A DNA stretch of 22,748 nucleotides from Propionibacteriaceae bacterium UBA5174 (GCA_002413345.1 DHWU01000077.1:7953-30700); one strand, 5' to 3'; counted from the stretch's first letter, positions 1 to 8,538 are shown. Numbers and translations: made by a program. Notes: generated by a model not told the origin, from the sequence alone.

Positions 1-432
1 GCTGGTGATCTCTACGTGGAAATCAAGGTGGCAGCCCACGAGGTCTTCAAGCGCAACGGCGATGACCTCGAAATGGCTGTCCATCTGCCGATGACTGCGG
101 CAGCGTTGGGCGTAGAAGTGGCCTTGGACACGCTGGAGGCTGAACGTGACGATCTGGACGCTGACCAGGCCAGTGTGTTGGTCGAGATTCCAGCTGGCAC
201 CCAATCGCATACCCGAATCACGATGCCGGGGCGCGGCGTACCCAAGCTTCGTGGTGGTGGCCGCGGCGAGTTGGGCGTCACGGTAATTGTTGACACCCCG
301 ACCAAGCTGAATGCGGCGCAACGAGAGTTGCTCGCCCAGTTGGCCGAGGCTCGCAATGAGAGCACCCCAACCGCGTCAGTGGCCAAGAATGCCAAGGGTC
401 TTTTCGGGCGCCTGAAAGAAGCCTTCTCGTGA
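1..432 (+). CDS. dnaJ: Chaperone protein DnaJ, C-terminal part (cut by window start)
   Basis: This is the last 143 residues of an Hsp40 co-chaperone that delivers unfolded clients to DnaK and stimulates its ATPase. The reading frame is open from base 1, so the J domain, the G/F region and most of the zinc-finger part lie outside the window. Visible are the GDLYVEIKV strand, the HEVFKRNGDDLEM turn and the MTAAALGVEVALDTLE segment of the second C-terminal beta-sandwich, then the IPAGTQSHTRITMPGRGVPKL and GRGELGVTVIVDTPTKL segments near the C-terminus, which hold the client-binding and dimerisation region in this family. The stop codon overlaps the rsmE start (GTGA), so the two are translationally coupled. 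DnaJ next to RsmE is a common bacterial order. I cannot tell DnaJ1 from DnaJ2 from this fragment. Confidence 0.95.
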   Translation, partial: AGDLYVEIKVAAHEVFKRNGDDLEMAVHLPMTAAALGVEVALDTLEAERDDLDADQASVLVEIPAGTQSHTRITMPGRGVPKLRGGGRGELGVTVIVDTPTKLNAAQRELLAQLAEARNESTPTASVAKNAKGLFGRLKEAFS

Positions 433-1163
433 CTGAGCCGCTGTTCTTGGCGCCACTGGACGCTCCCGAGGTTGGCCAAGCGGTCACTGTCGCTGGAGCC
501 GAAGGTCACCATGCTGCGGCCGTGCGTCGGATCAAGGTCGGCGAGATTGTCTGGGTTAGCGACGGGAACGGTACGGCGGTGCGCGGTCCGGTAGCTGCGG
601 CTGACAAGGGCAGCATCACCGTTTCGGTGGCCGAGGTGCGGCGGGAGCCAGTTCGACGGATTCGCCATGTGGCCGTCCAAGCCCTGCCCAAAGGTGATCG
701 CGCCGAGGCTGCAGTGGAGATGCTCACCGAGCTTGGCATCGATGAGATCGTGCCTTGGCAGGCCACTCGATCGGTTGTGCGTTGGTCGGCGGAGCGTACC
801 GAGCGAGGTCTCACCCGCTGGCGGACAACGGCCCGGGAAGCGGCGAAGCAGTGCCGTCGGTTCCGGGTGCCCACCGTGTCGATGCCGATGACTACCGCGG
901 AGTTGGCGTTGCGAATCGAGCAGACTGCTTTGACGGTGGTGTTGCATGAAGTTGCCGAAACGCCGCTGGCCAGCTTGAAGCTGCCCACTTCGGGTGAGGT
1001 GATGTTCATAGTCGGGCCGGAAGGTGGTCTCACCGATGCCGAAGTTGCTGCCTTCGTAGCGGCTGGGGGCAAGACTGCCTTGATTGCTGACGCGGTTTTG
1101 CGCACTTCCACCGCCGGAGTGGTTGCCTTGGCACAGCTTCAAGCTCTGAGTGCTCGTGGCTGA
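429..1163 (+). CDS. rsmE: 16S rRNA (uracil-1498-N3)-methyltransferase RsmE
   Basis: A 244-residue SPOUT-class methyltransferase expected to make m3U at position 1498 of 16S rRNA using S-adenosylmethionine. The length is normal for the family. The N-terminal PUA-like part includes AEGHHAAAVRRIKVGE near residues 24-39. The catalytic half has AREAAKQCRR (136-145), the hallmark GPEGGLT (196-202) that forms the SAM-binding knot, and LRTSTA (224-229). The start is GTG, overlapping the dnaJ stop by 4 bases; the purine-rich GAAAGAAG just upstream may serve as ribosome binding site. The 3' end overlaps the tgt start, so dnaJ-rsmE-tgt is probably one transcript. The assignment rests on the two signature motifs. 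Confidence 0.97.
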   Translation: MTEPLFLAPLDAPEVGQAVTVAGAEGHHAAAVRRIKVGEIVWVSDGNGTAVRGPVAAADKGSITVSVAEVRREPVRRIRHVAVQALPKGDRAEAAVEMLTELGIDEIVPWQATRSVVRWSAERTERGLTRWRTTAREAAKQCRRFRVPTVSMPMTTAELALRIEQTALTVVLHEVAETPLASLKLPTSGEVMFIVGPEGGLTDAEVAAFVAAGGKTALIADAVLRTSTAGVVALAQLQALSARG

Positions 1164-2397
1164 CTTTGGGTTCAGCGTGGGCACCGTGCTGGAAAACGGT
1201 TTGGGGCGCACCGGCGTGATCCACACGCCTCACGGTGACATTCAGACCCCAGCTTTTGTGGCTGTTGGTACCAAGGCCACGGTGAAAGCTGTGTTGCCCG
1301 AAGCGGTCGCCGAGTTAGGTGCGCAGGCGGTGTTGGCGAATGCCTACCATCTGTTCTTACAGCCAGGTTCCGACATCGTGGATGCCGCTGGCGGGCTGGG
1401 CGCCTTCATGAACTGGCCAGGGCCTACCTTCACTGATTCCGGCGGATTTCAGGTGATGAGTCTGGGGGTCGGATTCAAGAAGGTGTTAGCGATGGACGCG
1501 GCCGGGTTGGCCGACGATGACGTGATCGCGCCAGGCAAGAGCCGGTTGGCCCACGTAGACGACGATGGGGTCACGTTCACCTCGCACCTGAATGGCGACC
1601 GGCATCGGTTTACGCCGGAATTCTCGATGCGGATTCAGCATGAGTTGGGCGCTGACATCATGTTCGCCTTCGACGAGTGCACGACTTTGATGAACACTCG
1701 CAACTATCAGGAAAGCTCGCTGGATCGCACCCAGGCTTGGGCTGTGCGTTGCTTGCGCGAACACGCTCGGCTCACTACGGAGCGAGCCAGTAAGCCCTAC
1801 CAGGCGCTATTCGGGGTGGTGCAGGGCGCTCAATATGAAGACCTCCGGCGTAAAGCCGCCCGTGATCTGGCCGTCCTCGAGGTTGACGGAGCCAGCTTTG
1901 ACGGGTTCGGCATCGGTGGGGCGTTAGAGAAGGAGAACCTAGGCACGATCGTCGGGTGGGTTTGTTCCGAATTGCCGGCTGACAAGCCACGGCATTTGTT
2001 GGGGATCTCCGAGCCAGACGATTTCTTCGCCGCCATTGAGGCGGGCGCAGACACTTTTGATTGTGTGATGCCCTCTCGGGTAGCCCGCAACGCGGCCATC
2101 TACACCGCCGACGGCCGGTACAACGTGAACACCGCCGCCAATCGCCGTGATTTCGGGCCGTTGGAGGAAGGCTGCGACTGCTACACCTGCCTGAATTACT
2201 CCAAGGCCTATTTACACCACCTATTTAAGGCCAAGGAGATGTTGGCCTCGACCCTGGCGACCATCCACAACGAGCGGTTCACTGTGCGACTGGTCGACAG
2301 CATTCGTTTGAGTATCGAGCAGGGCCAGTTCGCTGAGTACCGAACGGCATACCTGACGCGTTTTTACCATAGGACGGAATCGCAGGTGGGATCGTAG
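1150..2397 (+). CDS. tgt: tRNA-guanine transglycosylase (queuine/preQ1 tRNA-ribosyltransferase)
   Basis: This enzyme exchanges G34 in the anticodon of GUN tRNAs for a queuosine precursor base. Residues seen, counted from GTG 1150: TDSGGFQ (95-101) with the conserved Asp96, DTFDCV with the nucleophile Asp304, and a zinc site C342-x-C344-xx-C347 with His373 exactly 26 residues on, as in the Zymomonas enzyme. The 415-residue length exceeds the roughly 375-385 of proteobacterial Tgt. The extra residues include a segment after DSGGFQVMSLG and the LMNTRNYQESSLDRTQAW stretch. The loop after GIGG reads ALEKE where the Zymomonas enzyme, as I recall it, has LAVGE, so base preference may differ. A second possible start is GTG 1156; both overlap rsmE, and no clear SD separates them. 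The transporter gene at 6280-6987 probably supplies its substrate. Confidence 0.96.
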   Translation: MLVADFGFSVGTVLENGLGRTGVIHTPHGDIQTPAFVAVGTKATVKAVLPEAVAELGAQAVLANAYHLFLQPGSDIVDAAGGLGAFMNWPGPTFTDSGGFQVMSLGVGFKKVLAMDAAGLADDDVIAPGKSRLAHVDDDGVTFTSHLNGDRHRFTPEFSMRIQHELGADIMFAFDECTTLMNTRNYQESSLDRTQAWAVRCLREHARLTTERASKPYQALFGVVQGAQYEDLRRKAARDLAVLEVDGASFDGFGIGGALEKENLGTIVGWVCSELPADKPRHLLGISEPDDFFAAIEAGADTFDCVMPSRVARNAAIYTADGRYNVNTAANRRDFGPLEEGCDCYTCLNYSKAYLHHLFKAKEMLASTLATIHNERFTVRLVDSIRLSIEQGQFAEYRTAYLTRFYHRTESQVGS

Positions 2398-2432
2398 GCC
2401 TGTCCCAGACTTGCCTTGCTAGGGTTGGCGGC

Positions 2433-2449
2433 GCGCCACTTCCTGGCGC
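2433..2449 (+). terminator. Possible terminator after tgt
   Basis: GCGCCA and TGGCGC form a perfect 6-bp stem with a 5-base loop, 35 bases after the tgt stop, followed by AAATT and not a T-run. It is a candidate 3' end for the dnaJ-rsmE-tgt transcript. The stem is short and the tail poor, so the call is weak. The rest of the 2398-2599 gap shows no gene and no promoter that I trust. Confidence 0.3.
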
Positions 2450-2599
2450 AAATTAGCTCGGGGAACAGGGCAGAGATGGATCTCCTGAAGGCGACGCGCA
2501 CCGCTGCTGAGTGGTGGCGTAAGACTGATGAGAATCAAGCCAACCAATGATGCTTGGACACTGCAGTTATGCCCGCCGGAATCGAGAAGTGAGAACACG

Positions 2600-4309
2600 A
2601 TGAAGTGTGAGTCCTGTGGATTTGATGCCGCCGAGGGTGCCGCAAGCTGCCCGCAGTGTGGGGCACCGTTTGGTTCGGTGGACGTTTCGCCACCATCGCC
2701 GGTATCTCCGTCCAGTGCAACGGCTCCACCGCCGTCTGGGGTGACACCACCGCCACCGCCGCCGTCTGGGGTGACACCACCACCGCCACCGCCGTCCGGG
2801 GTGACGCCACCGCCACCGCCAGCGGGTGCTTCGGTGATTTCGGAGGCGCCTGGTTTGGTGCCACAGGTGTCAGTCGCGCCTAAGAAGCGCCGCAAGTGGG
2901 TGCTTGTTCTGGTGGGCGTACTCGCGTTGCTGTTGATTGGTGGCGGAGTTGCCATCGCGGGAATGAAACTCGGCTGGTTCAGTGGCCCGCAGCCGTCTTC
3001 AGCGCTGCCGGGTAATGCCGTGGCTTACTTTCAGGTGGATCTGAACCCCTCTCCTAATCAGAAACTCGCAGCTCTGGACTACTTCAAAGAGCTGCCCCAA
3101 ACCGGATCGGTGACACAGTCTTCCGGAGATGTGAAGAAGGTCCTGTGGGGAATGGTGTCTCCCAGGCTGGACTTAGATGTGAATTATGAAACCGATCTCA
3201 AGCCGTGGCTTGGTGATCGGATTGGCATCGCGATCCTGCCATCAGCGAATACCAGCCAGAGATATGCCTCGAAGATCGCTGTGGGTGCTTTGCAGGTGAC
3301 TAACGAGGCAGTAGCCAAGGAACAGCTCCCGAGGCTATTGAAGGATATTTCCTCTGCGCTTGAGGTAGTCACGATCAAGAATGGCTACGCGGTAGTGACT
3401 ACCACTGATGATGCCGATGAAGTCAGCAGCCAGTTGGCCAAGGGAGTATTGGCGCAAGATCCAAACTTTTCCAGTGACATGGGGAGTCTCGGCGACCTGG
3501 GTTGGGCTGCTGGTTGGAGCGACACGTCAACGCTGGCCAGCATGTCTTGGATGGTTCCTAGCGTGGTCGGGCAGATGGACGGACAGGCGGCCTTTGCGGT
3601 CCGGTTCTCCGACGGGGTGCTGGAGATTCCGGGGATCTTCAGAGGAATCGATCTCGAAGACAGCACATCATCGGGAGTGGTCGCCGATCTCGGTGGCTTG
3701 CCTTCAGATACCGGCGCAGCGCTGAGCATCCAAGGTGCGGGAGATCTGTTCACCAAGAACTGGCCGAGGATCTCCAAGAAGTCCGGCGCCAGCCTGCAGA
3801 ACGGCCTGACCGTGGATGGTGTGGCCGCGTTCTTGGGTAACCGGATTACCGCTTCTGCCTCGGCAGGGACTGTTCGAGCCCGGCTGGGCAATGATTACTC
3901 CGACTACTCAGGTCTTGAGGTGGGTGCCCGGGTGACTACGTCTTCCACCGGCAGCGCTCAATCAGCGGCTGAGGTCATGTTCGGCAACAGCGGGGGCTAT
4001 GGCGAGGCGTTAGTTGACCGCCGCGACGGTGATCAGTATCTGCTCGCCAGTTCGTCGAATTATCTTAACGAGGTTTCGACCATGACTGGGGGTCTGGGGG
4101 GCGAGATGAAGTTCACCAAGGCGGTTCCAGATTGGCGCCAGTCGCCGGTGGTGGGCTATCTCGATCTCACCTCGCTAACCCAGGTGATGACGAGGCAAGT
4201 GCCAAGTCGGTACCAGAATTTCGTGTCGAGATTACAGTCGGTTGGGTTTACTGGAAGCGCGATTCAAGCTGGCAAGATGACTTGGACGATTCGGCTGGTT
4301 CGATCCTGA
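2600..4309 (+). CDS. DUF3352 membrane protein with N-terminal zinc ribbon
   Basis: A 569-residue protein of unknown function. It starts with a zinc ribbon, C3-xx-C6 and C17-xx-C20, then a proline-rich tail holding three exact PSGVTPPPPP repeats (residues 45-74). A basic KKRRK stretch precedes one membrane segment (VLVLVGVLALLLIGGGVAI), after which about 440 residues would lie outside the cell. This outer part is a DUF3352 domain, beginning GNAVAYFQVDLNPS and containing DLKPWLGDRIGIA. The frame is open upstream to 2528, but ATG 2600 is preferred because the zinc ribbon begins there, as is usual for such tails. The SD is poor (GAGAAG/GTGAGA). It is a paralogue of the next gene, which lacks the ribbon. 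A cytoplasmic ribbon plus proline tail suggests protein contacts inside the cell; this is inference. Confidence 0.85.
   Translation: MKCESCGFDAAEGAASCPQCGAPFGSVDVSPPSPVSPSSATAPPPSGVTPPPPPPSGVTPPPPPPSGVTPPPPPAGASVISEAPGLVPQVSVAPKKRRKWVLVLVGVLALLLIGGGVAIAGMKLGWFSGPQPSSALPGNAVAYFQVDLNPSPNQKLAALDYFKELPQTGSVTQSSGDVKKVLWGMVSPRLDLDVNYETDLKPWLGDRIGIAILPSANTSQRYASKIAVGALQVTNEAVAKEQLPRLLKDISSALEVVTIKNGYAVVTTTDDADEVSSQLAKGVLAQDPNFSSDMGSLGDLGWAAGWSDTSTLASMSWMVPSVVGQMDGQAAFAVRFSDGVLEIPGIFRGIDLEDSTSSGVVADLGGLPSDTGAALSIQGAGDLFTKNWPRISKKSGASLQNGLTVDGVAAFLGNRITASASAGTVRARLGNDYSDYSGLEVGARVTTSSTGSAQSAAEVMFGNSGGYGEALVDRRDGDQYLLASSSNYLNEVSTMTGGLGGEMKFTKAVPDWRQSPVVGYLDLTSLTQVMTRQVPSRYQNFVSRLQSVGFTGSAIQAGKMTWTIRLVRS
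2732..2821 (+). repeat. Three tandem 30-base repeats coding PSGVTPPPPP
   Basis: Three adjacent 30-base units (2732-2761, 2762-2791, 2792-2821) encode identical decapeptides with a few silent differences. They lie in the proline-rich cytoplasmic tail of the first DUF3352 protein. Copy number could change by slippage without breaking the frame. Confidence 0.9.
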
Positions 4310-4315
4310 GTTAGC

Positions 4316-4340
4316 GACCCCGTCCGAGGTTCGGCGGGTC
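4316..4340 (+). terminator. Hairpin after first DUF3352 gene
   Basis: GACCC...GGGTC with an inner CCGA/TCGG and a GGT loop gives about 10 base pairs with two single-base bulges, starting 7 bases after the stop. There is no T-run. It may end transcription of the upstream gene. The remainder of 4341-4563 shows no gene; a promoter for the second DUF3352 gene is expected here, but I cannot place it. Confidence 0.35.
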
Positions 4341-4576
4341 TAATGCACCTGGTGTTTGGAATGGTCAGATGCGCCACTAGGGTGTGGGTGACTTAATGCG
4401 AAGCGTGCCGCGGGCTGCTGCGGTGGGCTTGTGCTGATTAGCTGAGATGGTGTTCCGATCAACCCAGCAAGTTGCAGATGTGCTGATTCCCAAGGGAAGC
4501 CGTTGGGACGATTGCAGCGGAACTGTGCCTACTTGCGGACGCTCGGCACACCACAAATCTTTGAGAGGACTGTCGA

Positions 4577-6259
4577 ATGAGTACAGAGAACCCCTATCCG
4601 CCGCCGCCAGCTGGTCCGCCTAACCCGGGCTACCCACCAGCACCGCCGCCAACTCCGCAACCTGGAGTACCGCAGCCGCCTTCACAGCCGTACATACCGC
4701 CAACTCCGCAGGCAGGCGCACCGGCGACGGCTGGGCCAAGTCAGTACCCACAGCCGAGTTCGCCCGCGGCCCGGCTAACAGCAGGTTTCCCGCCGGGAAA
4801 TTATCCGCCAGTGCCGGGAATGGCCACAGGCGCAGTGGCCGAGCCACCGAAAAAGAAGCTACTGCTCCCGATTCTTATCGGCGCCTTGGCTGTGGTGTTA
4901 ATCGGCGGCGGGGTTGCCTTTGCCGGTCTGGCCCTTGGCTGGTTCGGTGGTAGCGGCAAGCAACCCTATGAAGTTATTCCGGGAACTGCGATTGCGTACC
5001 TGCAGGTGGACTTGAACCCGTCTAACGATCAGAAGATTGCCGCTTTGGGTTTCTTCAAAGAGCTGCCAGAGCTCGCCAACGCCAACTCCAGTTCGGTTGA
5101 CATCAAGAAGGTCATCTGGGACGCAATTTCGGAGAATCGAGATCTGAACGGAGTGAACTACGACGCAGATCTGAAGCCTTGGCTGGGGGACCGGGTTGGC
5201 GTCGCGGCGTTACCGAACTCGTCCGGTTCCACGGTCGGGGTAATCGCTGTCCAGGTCACCAATGAGGCATCAGCCAAGGACAAGTTGCCTTCGGTCTTGA
5301 CTAAAGTCGGTTCTGAGTTGGAGTTAGTCACCGTCAAAGACGGCTACGCGATCCTCACCGATCCGACCACCAGCGGCACGGTGAAAAGCGCTCTTGATGG
5401 TGACTCCTTGACCAAGAATGCCAACTTCAGTGCTGATCTGAATGCGCTGGGTAACACCGGCTGGTCGGCTGGCTGGTTCGACGTTAAGGCGCTTGCGAAG
5501 CTATCCAGCACCAGCGGCTTGGATGCCGCTGGCCTCACCGGGCGGGCAACCTACGCTTTGCGGTTCAGCGGCAACACCTTGGAATTGGCTGGCAGGCTGA
5601 CTGGCTCTGACTCGAAGTCGATCCCAGCCAGTAACGGCGGTACCGATTTGGGTGACTTGCCAGCTGACACTGGGTTTGCGGCCAGCATCCAAGGTGGGGG
5701 CGATTGGGTTGCGGCCAACTGGGATCTGGTCCAGAGCGCTCTTTCGTCGAACTCCGCCTATTCCAGCTTGACTGAGGCTGACATCACCGCAGTGTTGGGC
5801 AAGCAAGCCACTATTGGGGTGTCGAGTGATGCGCTGAAGGCTGTTGGCTCTGGATCGAGGGCGGATTCGACGCCAGGAGCGGGTTATAAGGCAAATACGG
5901 ACAACGCTGCTCGAGTGCAGGAACTGTTCTCGAGTACCTACTACGGCTCGATGTATAAGTCCTCGGTCGTAGGTAGTGTGGTTGCGATCGCCACGACCGA
6001 TAGCTACCTCAGCGGACTGACTGGCAACTCTGGTGACAAGCTGTCTTCGTCGGCGAAGTTCACTGCGGTGGTTCCTGACTATTCCAAGGCATCGATCGCG
6101 GTCTACCTGGACCTGGGTGCGTTGAGCACATTGTGGGACAAGCTGCCGTCCTCTGCTAGCGATTACCGGGATTTCTTGAAGGCGCTGACTGCGGTGGGCA
6201 TCAGCACCACCCCAACAAGTGATGGCGCCACCTGGTCGCTACGAGTGACTCGCTCCTGA
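4577..6259 (+). CDS. DUF3352 membrane protein, proline-rich N-terminus
   Basis: A 560-residue paralogue of the gene at 2600. The first 90 or so residues are a proline-, glycine- and glutamine-rich cytoplasmic tail with no zinc ribbon. Then come KKK, one membrane segment (residues about 95-117, LLLPILIGALAVVLIGGGVAFAG) and an outer DUF3352 domain. The two proteins share GWF after the membrane, VDLNPS, FFKELP/YFKELP, DLKPWLGDR, LQVTNEA/VQVTNEA, and similar ends (TWTIRLVRS and TWSLRVTRS), so they arose by duplication. The start has a good SD (AGAGGA, 4564-4569) 7 bases before ATG. The function is unknown. It converges with the transporter gene, leaving 20 bases between. Confidence 0.88.
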   Translation: MSTENPYPPPPAGPPNPGYPPAPPPTPQPGVPQPPSQPYIPPTPQAGAPATAGPSQYPQPSSPAARLTAGFPPGNYPPVPGMATGAVAEPPKKKLLLPILIGALAVVLIGGGVAFAGLALGWFGGSGKQPYEVIPGTAIAYLQVDLNPSNDQKIAALGFFKELPELANANSSSVDIKKVIWDAISENRDLNGVNYDADLKPWLGDRVGVAALPNSSGSTVGVIAVQVTNEASAKDKLPSVLTKVGSELELVTVKDGYAILTDPTTSGTVKSALDGDSLTKNANFSADLNALGNTGWSAGWFDVKALAKLSSTSGLDAAGLTGRATYALRFSGNTLELAGRLTGSDSKSIPASNGGTDLGDLPADTGFAASIQGGGDWVAANWDLVQSALSSNSAYSSLTEADITAVLGKQATIGVSSDALKAVGSGSRADSTPGAGYKANTDNAARVQELFSSTYYGSMYKSSVVGSVVAIATTDSYLSGLTGNSGDKLSSSAKFTAVVPDYSKASIAVYLDLGALSTLWDKLPSSASDYRDFLKALTAVGISTTPTSDGATWSLRVTRS

Positions 6260-6271
6260 TCGAGGTCCAAT

Positions 6272-6286
6272 CGCCTGGGTTAGGCG
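6272..6286. terminator. Short hairpin between convergent genes
   Basis: CGCCT-GGGTT-AGGCG forms a 5-bp stem in the gap between the second DUF3352 gene and the transporter, and includes the transporter stop codon. As a symmetric hairpin between convergent ends it could work in both directions, but it is short and has no T-run. Confidence 0.25.
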
Positions 6287-6987
6287 GCCGACAGTTTTTG
6301 TTCGTGCCGCTTGACCCAGGCGATTACTCGATAGGTGATCGGCAGGAACAGCACTTCGACGCTGACCTTGTAGAGCCAGCCAACCGCTGTGTAGTTGATC
6401 AATGCGGGCCAGGGAATCGACTCGCCACCGAGTGGGCCAAAGGCAATCATGCAGAAGGTCAAAGTGTCGGCAAACTCACCAACAAAGGTTGAGCCGATCA
6501 GCCGAACCCACAGTCGCTGCTCACCCCAGCGTTGCTTGATTCGTACCAACACCAAGGCGTTCAACATCTGGCCAGCCAGATACCCAAGCAGGCTGGCCAC
6601 CACAATTCGGGGCACGAATCCAAGGACGGCGTGCCAGGCGTCCTGATTCGCCCAGTCAGCCGCTGGCGGCGCGGCGTCCACTGCGAGGAAGGTCAGCGAC
6701 ATCAGGCCTGCCAGCACGAAACCGATGATGATCGCGCGGTTCGCGCGGCGAAGGCCGTAAACCTCAGCCAGGATGTCGCCGAGGATGTAAGTCAGCGGAA
6801 ACAGAAGCGCGCCGCCGTCGGTGATGATCGGCAGCAACTGAATGCCACCGAGTTGGAGTTCGGGCCCGAAAGCAATCAGCTTGGTGGCGCCGATATTGGA
6901 AATCAGCAGCATGCCAACGAAGGTGGCCAGCACCAGGTCGTAGCTGGATAGGCGGGTGCTCTTGAGGTGCGCTGCTGAATCGGGCAT
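6280..6987 (-). CDS. yhhQ: Queuosine precursor transporter (YhhQ/VUT family)
   Basis: A 235-residue inner-membrane protein of the DUF165/VUT_1 family. E. coli YhhQ, of the same family, takes up preQ0/preQ1. About six membrane segments are visible, beginning with LVLATFVGMLLISNIGATKLI. Family-like stretches are FPLTYILGDILAEVYGLRRANRAI, the DAAPPA loop and VGEFADTLTFCMIAFGPL. The start ATG at 6987 is the only good one before the first membrane segment; the SD is weak. The gene faces away from the DUF5709 gene, sharing a 143-base gap, and lies about 3.9 kb from tgt. With tgt it suggests that the cell imports a queuosine precursor; no queuosine biosynthesis genes are in the window. Which base is imported (preQ0, preQ1 or queuine) cannot be read from the sequence. 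Confidence 0.92.
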   Translation of the reverse strand: MPDSAAHLKSTRLSSYDLVLATFVGMLLISNIGATKLIAFGPELQLGGIQLLPIITDGGALLFPLTYILGDILAEVYGLRRANRAIIIGFVLAGLMSLTFLAVDAAPPAADWANQDAWHAVLGFVPRIVVASLLGYLAGQMLNALVLVRIKQRWGEQRLWVRLIGSTFVGEFADTLTFCMIAFGPLGGESIPWPALINYTAVGWLYKVSVEVLFLPITYRVIAWVKRHEQKLSAA

Positions 6988-7130
6988 GGCAGCGGAGTTT
7001 AGCCCTGATCGGCATCCGAGAAGGTGGGATGTCAGCGTTCTTGGGCTAAGCCGAGGCCGCCGCCGATCTGGAGAGCAGTCATGTGCTCGGCGTTCACCCC
7101 AGCGCGCATGACCCGTGGCAGTCTTGGGGT

Positions 7131-7571
7131 ATGAGCAACTACGACGACGAGAGCGTGCCGGACGAGTCCGAGCAGCTTGACCAATTGCAGGCTGACGAAA
7201 CCCTGGTCAACCGTGGCGTGGAAGACGTGCTCGACGAGGGGTATGTGACCCCAGAGAACTGGTCGCCAGCCGAGAGTTTCGGTAACACTGCTGCGGAGAT
7301 GCGCGCCGGCGAGACCCTGGAGATGCGCATTACCCAGGAACAAATCGCGCCGATTCCGATCGAGGGGCCGTGGAATCCAGATCCCAGCGAAGAGCGCGAA
7401 GTCGGAAACCAGCGTGCCGGACGCTTGGTGGACGCCAACGGCGGCGTGCCCGGCGAGGATCATGAGCCGACCAGCATCGCCAGCGACGTTGGTATCGACG
7501 GTGGCGCGGCTACCGCCGAGGAAGCGGCGGTTCACATCATCGACGTGAACGAGGACTTCGAGGATGAGTGA
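7131..7571 (+). CDS. DUF5709 family acidic protein
   Basis: A 146-residue very acidic soluble protein with no membrane segment or signal. It matches the actinobacterial DUF5709 pattern: QLQADETLVNRGVEDVLDEGYVTPE near the start, a central TAAEMRAGETLEMRI, and the C-terminal AGRLVDANGGV...SDVGIDGGAATAEEAAVHII. The function of the family is unknown. ATG 7131 is chosen because the conserved part begins just after it; an in-frame GTG at 7083 would add 16 unlikely residues. No strong SD is seen. The end overlaps the aminopeptidase start by 8 bases, so the two genes are co-transcribed and probably translationally coupled. Confidence 0.85.
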   Translation: MSNYDDESVPDESEQLDQLQADETLVNRGVEDVLDEGYVTPENWSPAESFGNTAAEMRAGETLEMRITQEQIAPIPIEGPWNPDPSEEREVGNQRAGRLVDANGGVPGEDHEPTSIASDVGIDGGAATAEEAAVHIIDVNEDFEDE

Positions 7572-8538
7572 TCGGCGGCTACTGGAGGAGATCCTGTATC
7601 CGCCGATCCAGCCCTACGCTCACGGTCGCCTCGAAGTTGGCGATGGTCAACAGATTTACTGGGAAGAGTGCGGTAACCCAGCAGGCAAGCCAGCAGTTTT
7701 TGTGCACGGCGGGCCAGGCGGGGGAATTGTGCCCAATTACCGGCGGTATTTTGATCCCACGAAATACCGGATTGTGCTGTTTGATCAGCGCGGTTGCGGC
7801 CACAGCTTGCCCCACGCCAGTGATCCGGACGCCGACCTGAGCGCAAACACCACCTGGCACTTGGTCGCCGACATGGAGAAGTTGCGGCAGACGCGGGGGA
7901 TCGAATCCTGGCTGGTTTTCGGTGGTTCCTGGGGTAGTGCCCTTAGCCTGGCTTATGCCGAGACTCACCCACAGCGGGTTACTGAGCTGGTGCTGCGGGG
8001 CATCTTCACGCTGCGCCGCAGCGAACTGGACTGGTACTACAACGGGGGAGCGGCCAACATTGCCCCGGAATGGTGGCGAGTGTTCTGCGAACCACTTCCA
8101 GCAGGCTTCGTCGGTGACCGGATCGCCAAATACCACGAACTGCTATTTGATCTGGACCCGGCCGTGCATCTGCATGCTGGTGTCGCCTGGTCCACGTGGG
8201 AGGCTGCGACCTCAAGCCTGGAGTTTTCCCAGACTCATGTTGAGGAATTTTCTGATCCGCAGTTCGCGGTTGCCTTCGCCCGAATCGAAAATCACTACTT
8301 TGTGAACGCCGGGTGGCTGCGCGAAGGTCAGCTCATCGAGGAGGCGTCGAAGCTTCGTGGTATTCCCGGCGTGATCGTTCAAGGACGCTACGACCTGCCC
8401 TGTCCGACGGTCACCGCTGATGATCTGCATCGCGCTTGGCCAGAAGCTGACTATCGGGTGGTGTTGGCCGGGCATGCTGCTGGCGAGCCAGAGATCGCCG
8501 CGGAGTTGGTGGCTGCCACCGATAGATTCGCTTTGTGA
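7564..8538 (+). CDS. pip: Prolyl aminopeptidase (proline iminopeptidase), S33 family
   Basis: A 324-residue alpha/beta hydrolase that removes N-terminal proline from peptides, probably in the cytoplasm since no signal is seen. Motifs are HGGPGGG (48-54, oxyanion hole), DQRGCGHS (74-81), the nucleophile elbow GGSWGS with Ser122, GRYDLPCP with the catalytic Asp, and AGHAAGEPEI with the catalytic His. Length and motif order are normal for the family. ATG 7564 lies inside the end of the DUF5709 gene; GAGGA at 7551-7555 gives a fair SD. A strong terminator-like hairpin follows at 8581-8620. Aminopeptidase specificity for proline is family-based, as other S33 hydrolases share part of these motifs. 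Confidence 0.93.
   Translation: MSDRRLLEEILYPPIQPYAHGRLEVGDGQQIYWEECGNPAGKPAVFVHGGPGGGIVPNYRRYFDPTKYRIVLFDQRGCGHSLPHASDPDADLSANTTWHLVADMEKLRQTRGIESWLVFGGSWGSALSLAYAETHPQRVTELVLRGIFTLRRSELDWYYNGGAANIAPEWWRVFCEPLPAGFVGDRIAKYHELLFDLDPAVHLHAGVAWSTWEAATSSLEFSQTHVEEFSDPQFAVAFARIENHYFVNAGWLREGQLIEEASKLRGIPGVIVQGRYDLPCPTVTADDLHRAWPEADYRVVLAGHAAGEPEIAAELVAATDRFAL

Noticed and set aside
12..1226. 404-residue open frame on the minus strand across dnaJ, rsmE and tgt
   Set aside because: It is antisense to three recognised genes, has Arg/Ser/His-rich low-quality sequence and no family motif.
2419..2955. Minus-strand frame with Gly/Asp repeats opposite the first DUF3352 gene
   Set aside because: The repeats are the antisense of the proline-repeat codons; no independent support.
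6988..7130. A preQ1 riboswitch upstream of the queuosine transporter
   Set aside because: The gap shows no recognisable preQ1 aptamer, and such riboswitches are not typical of Actinobacteria.
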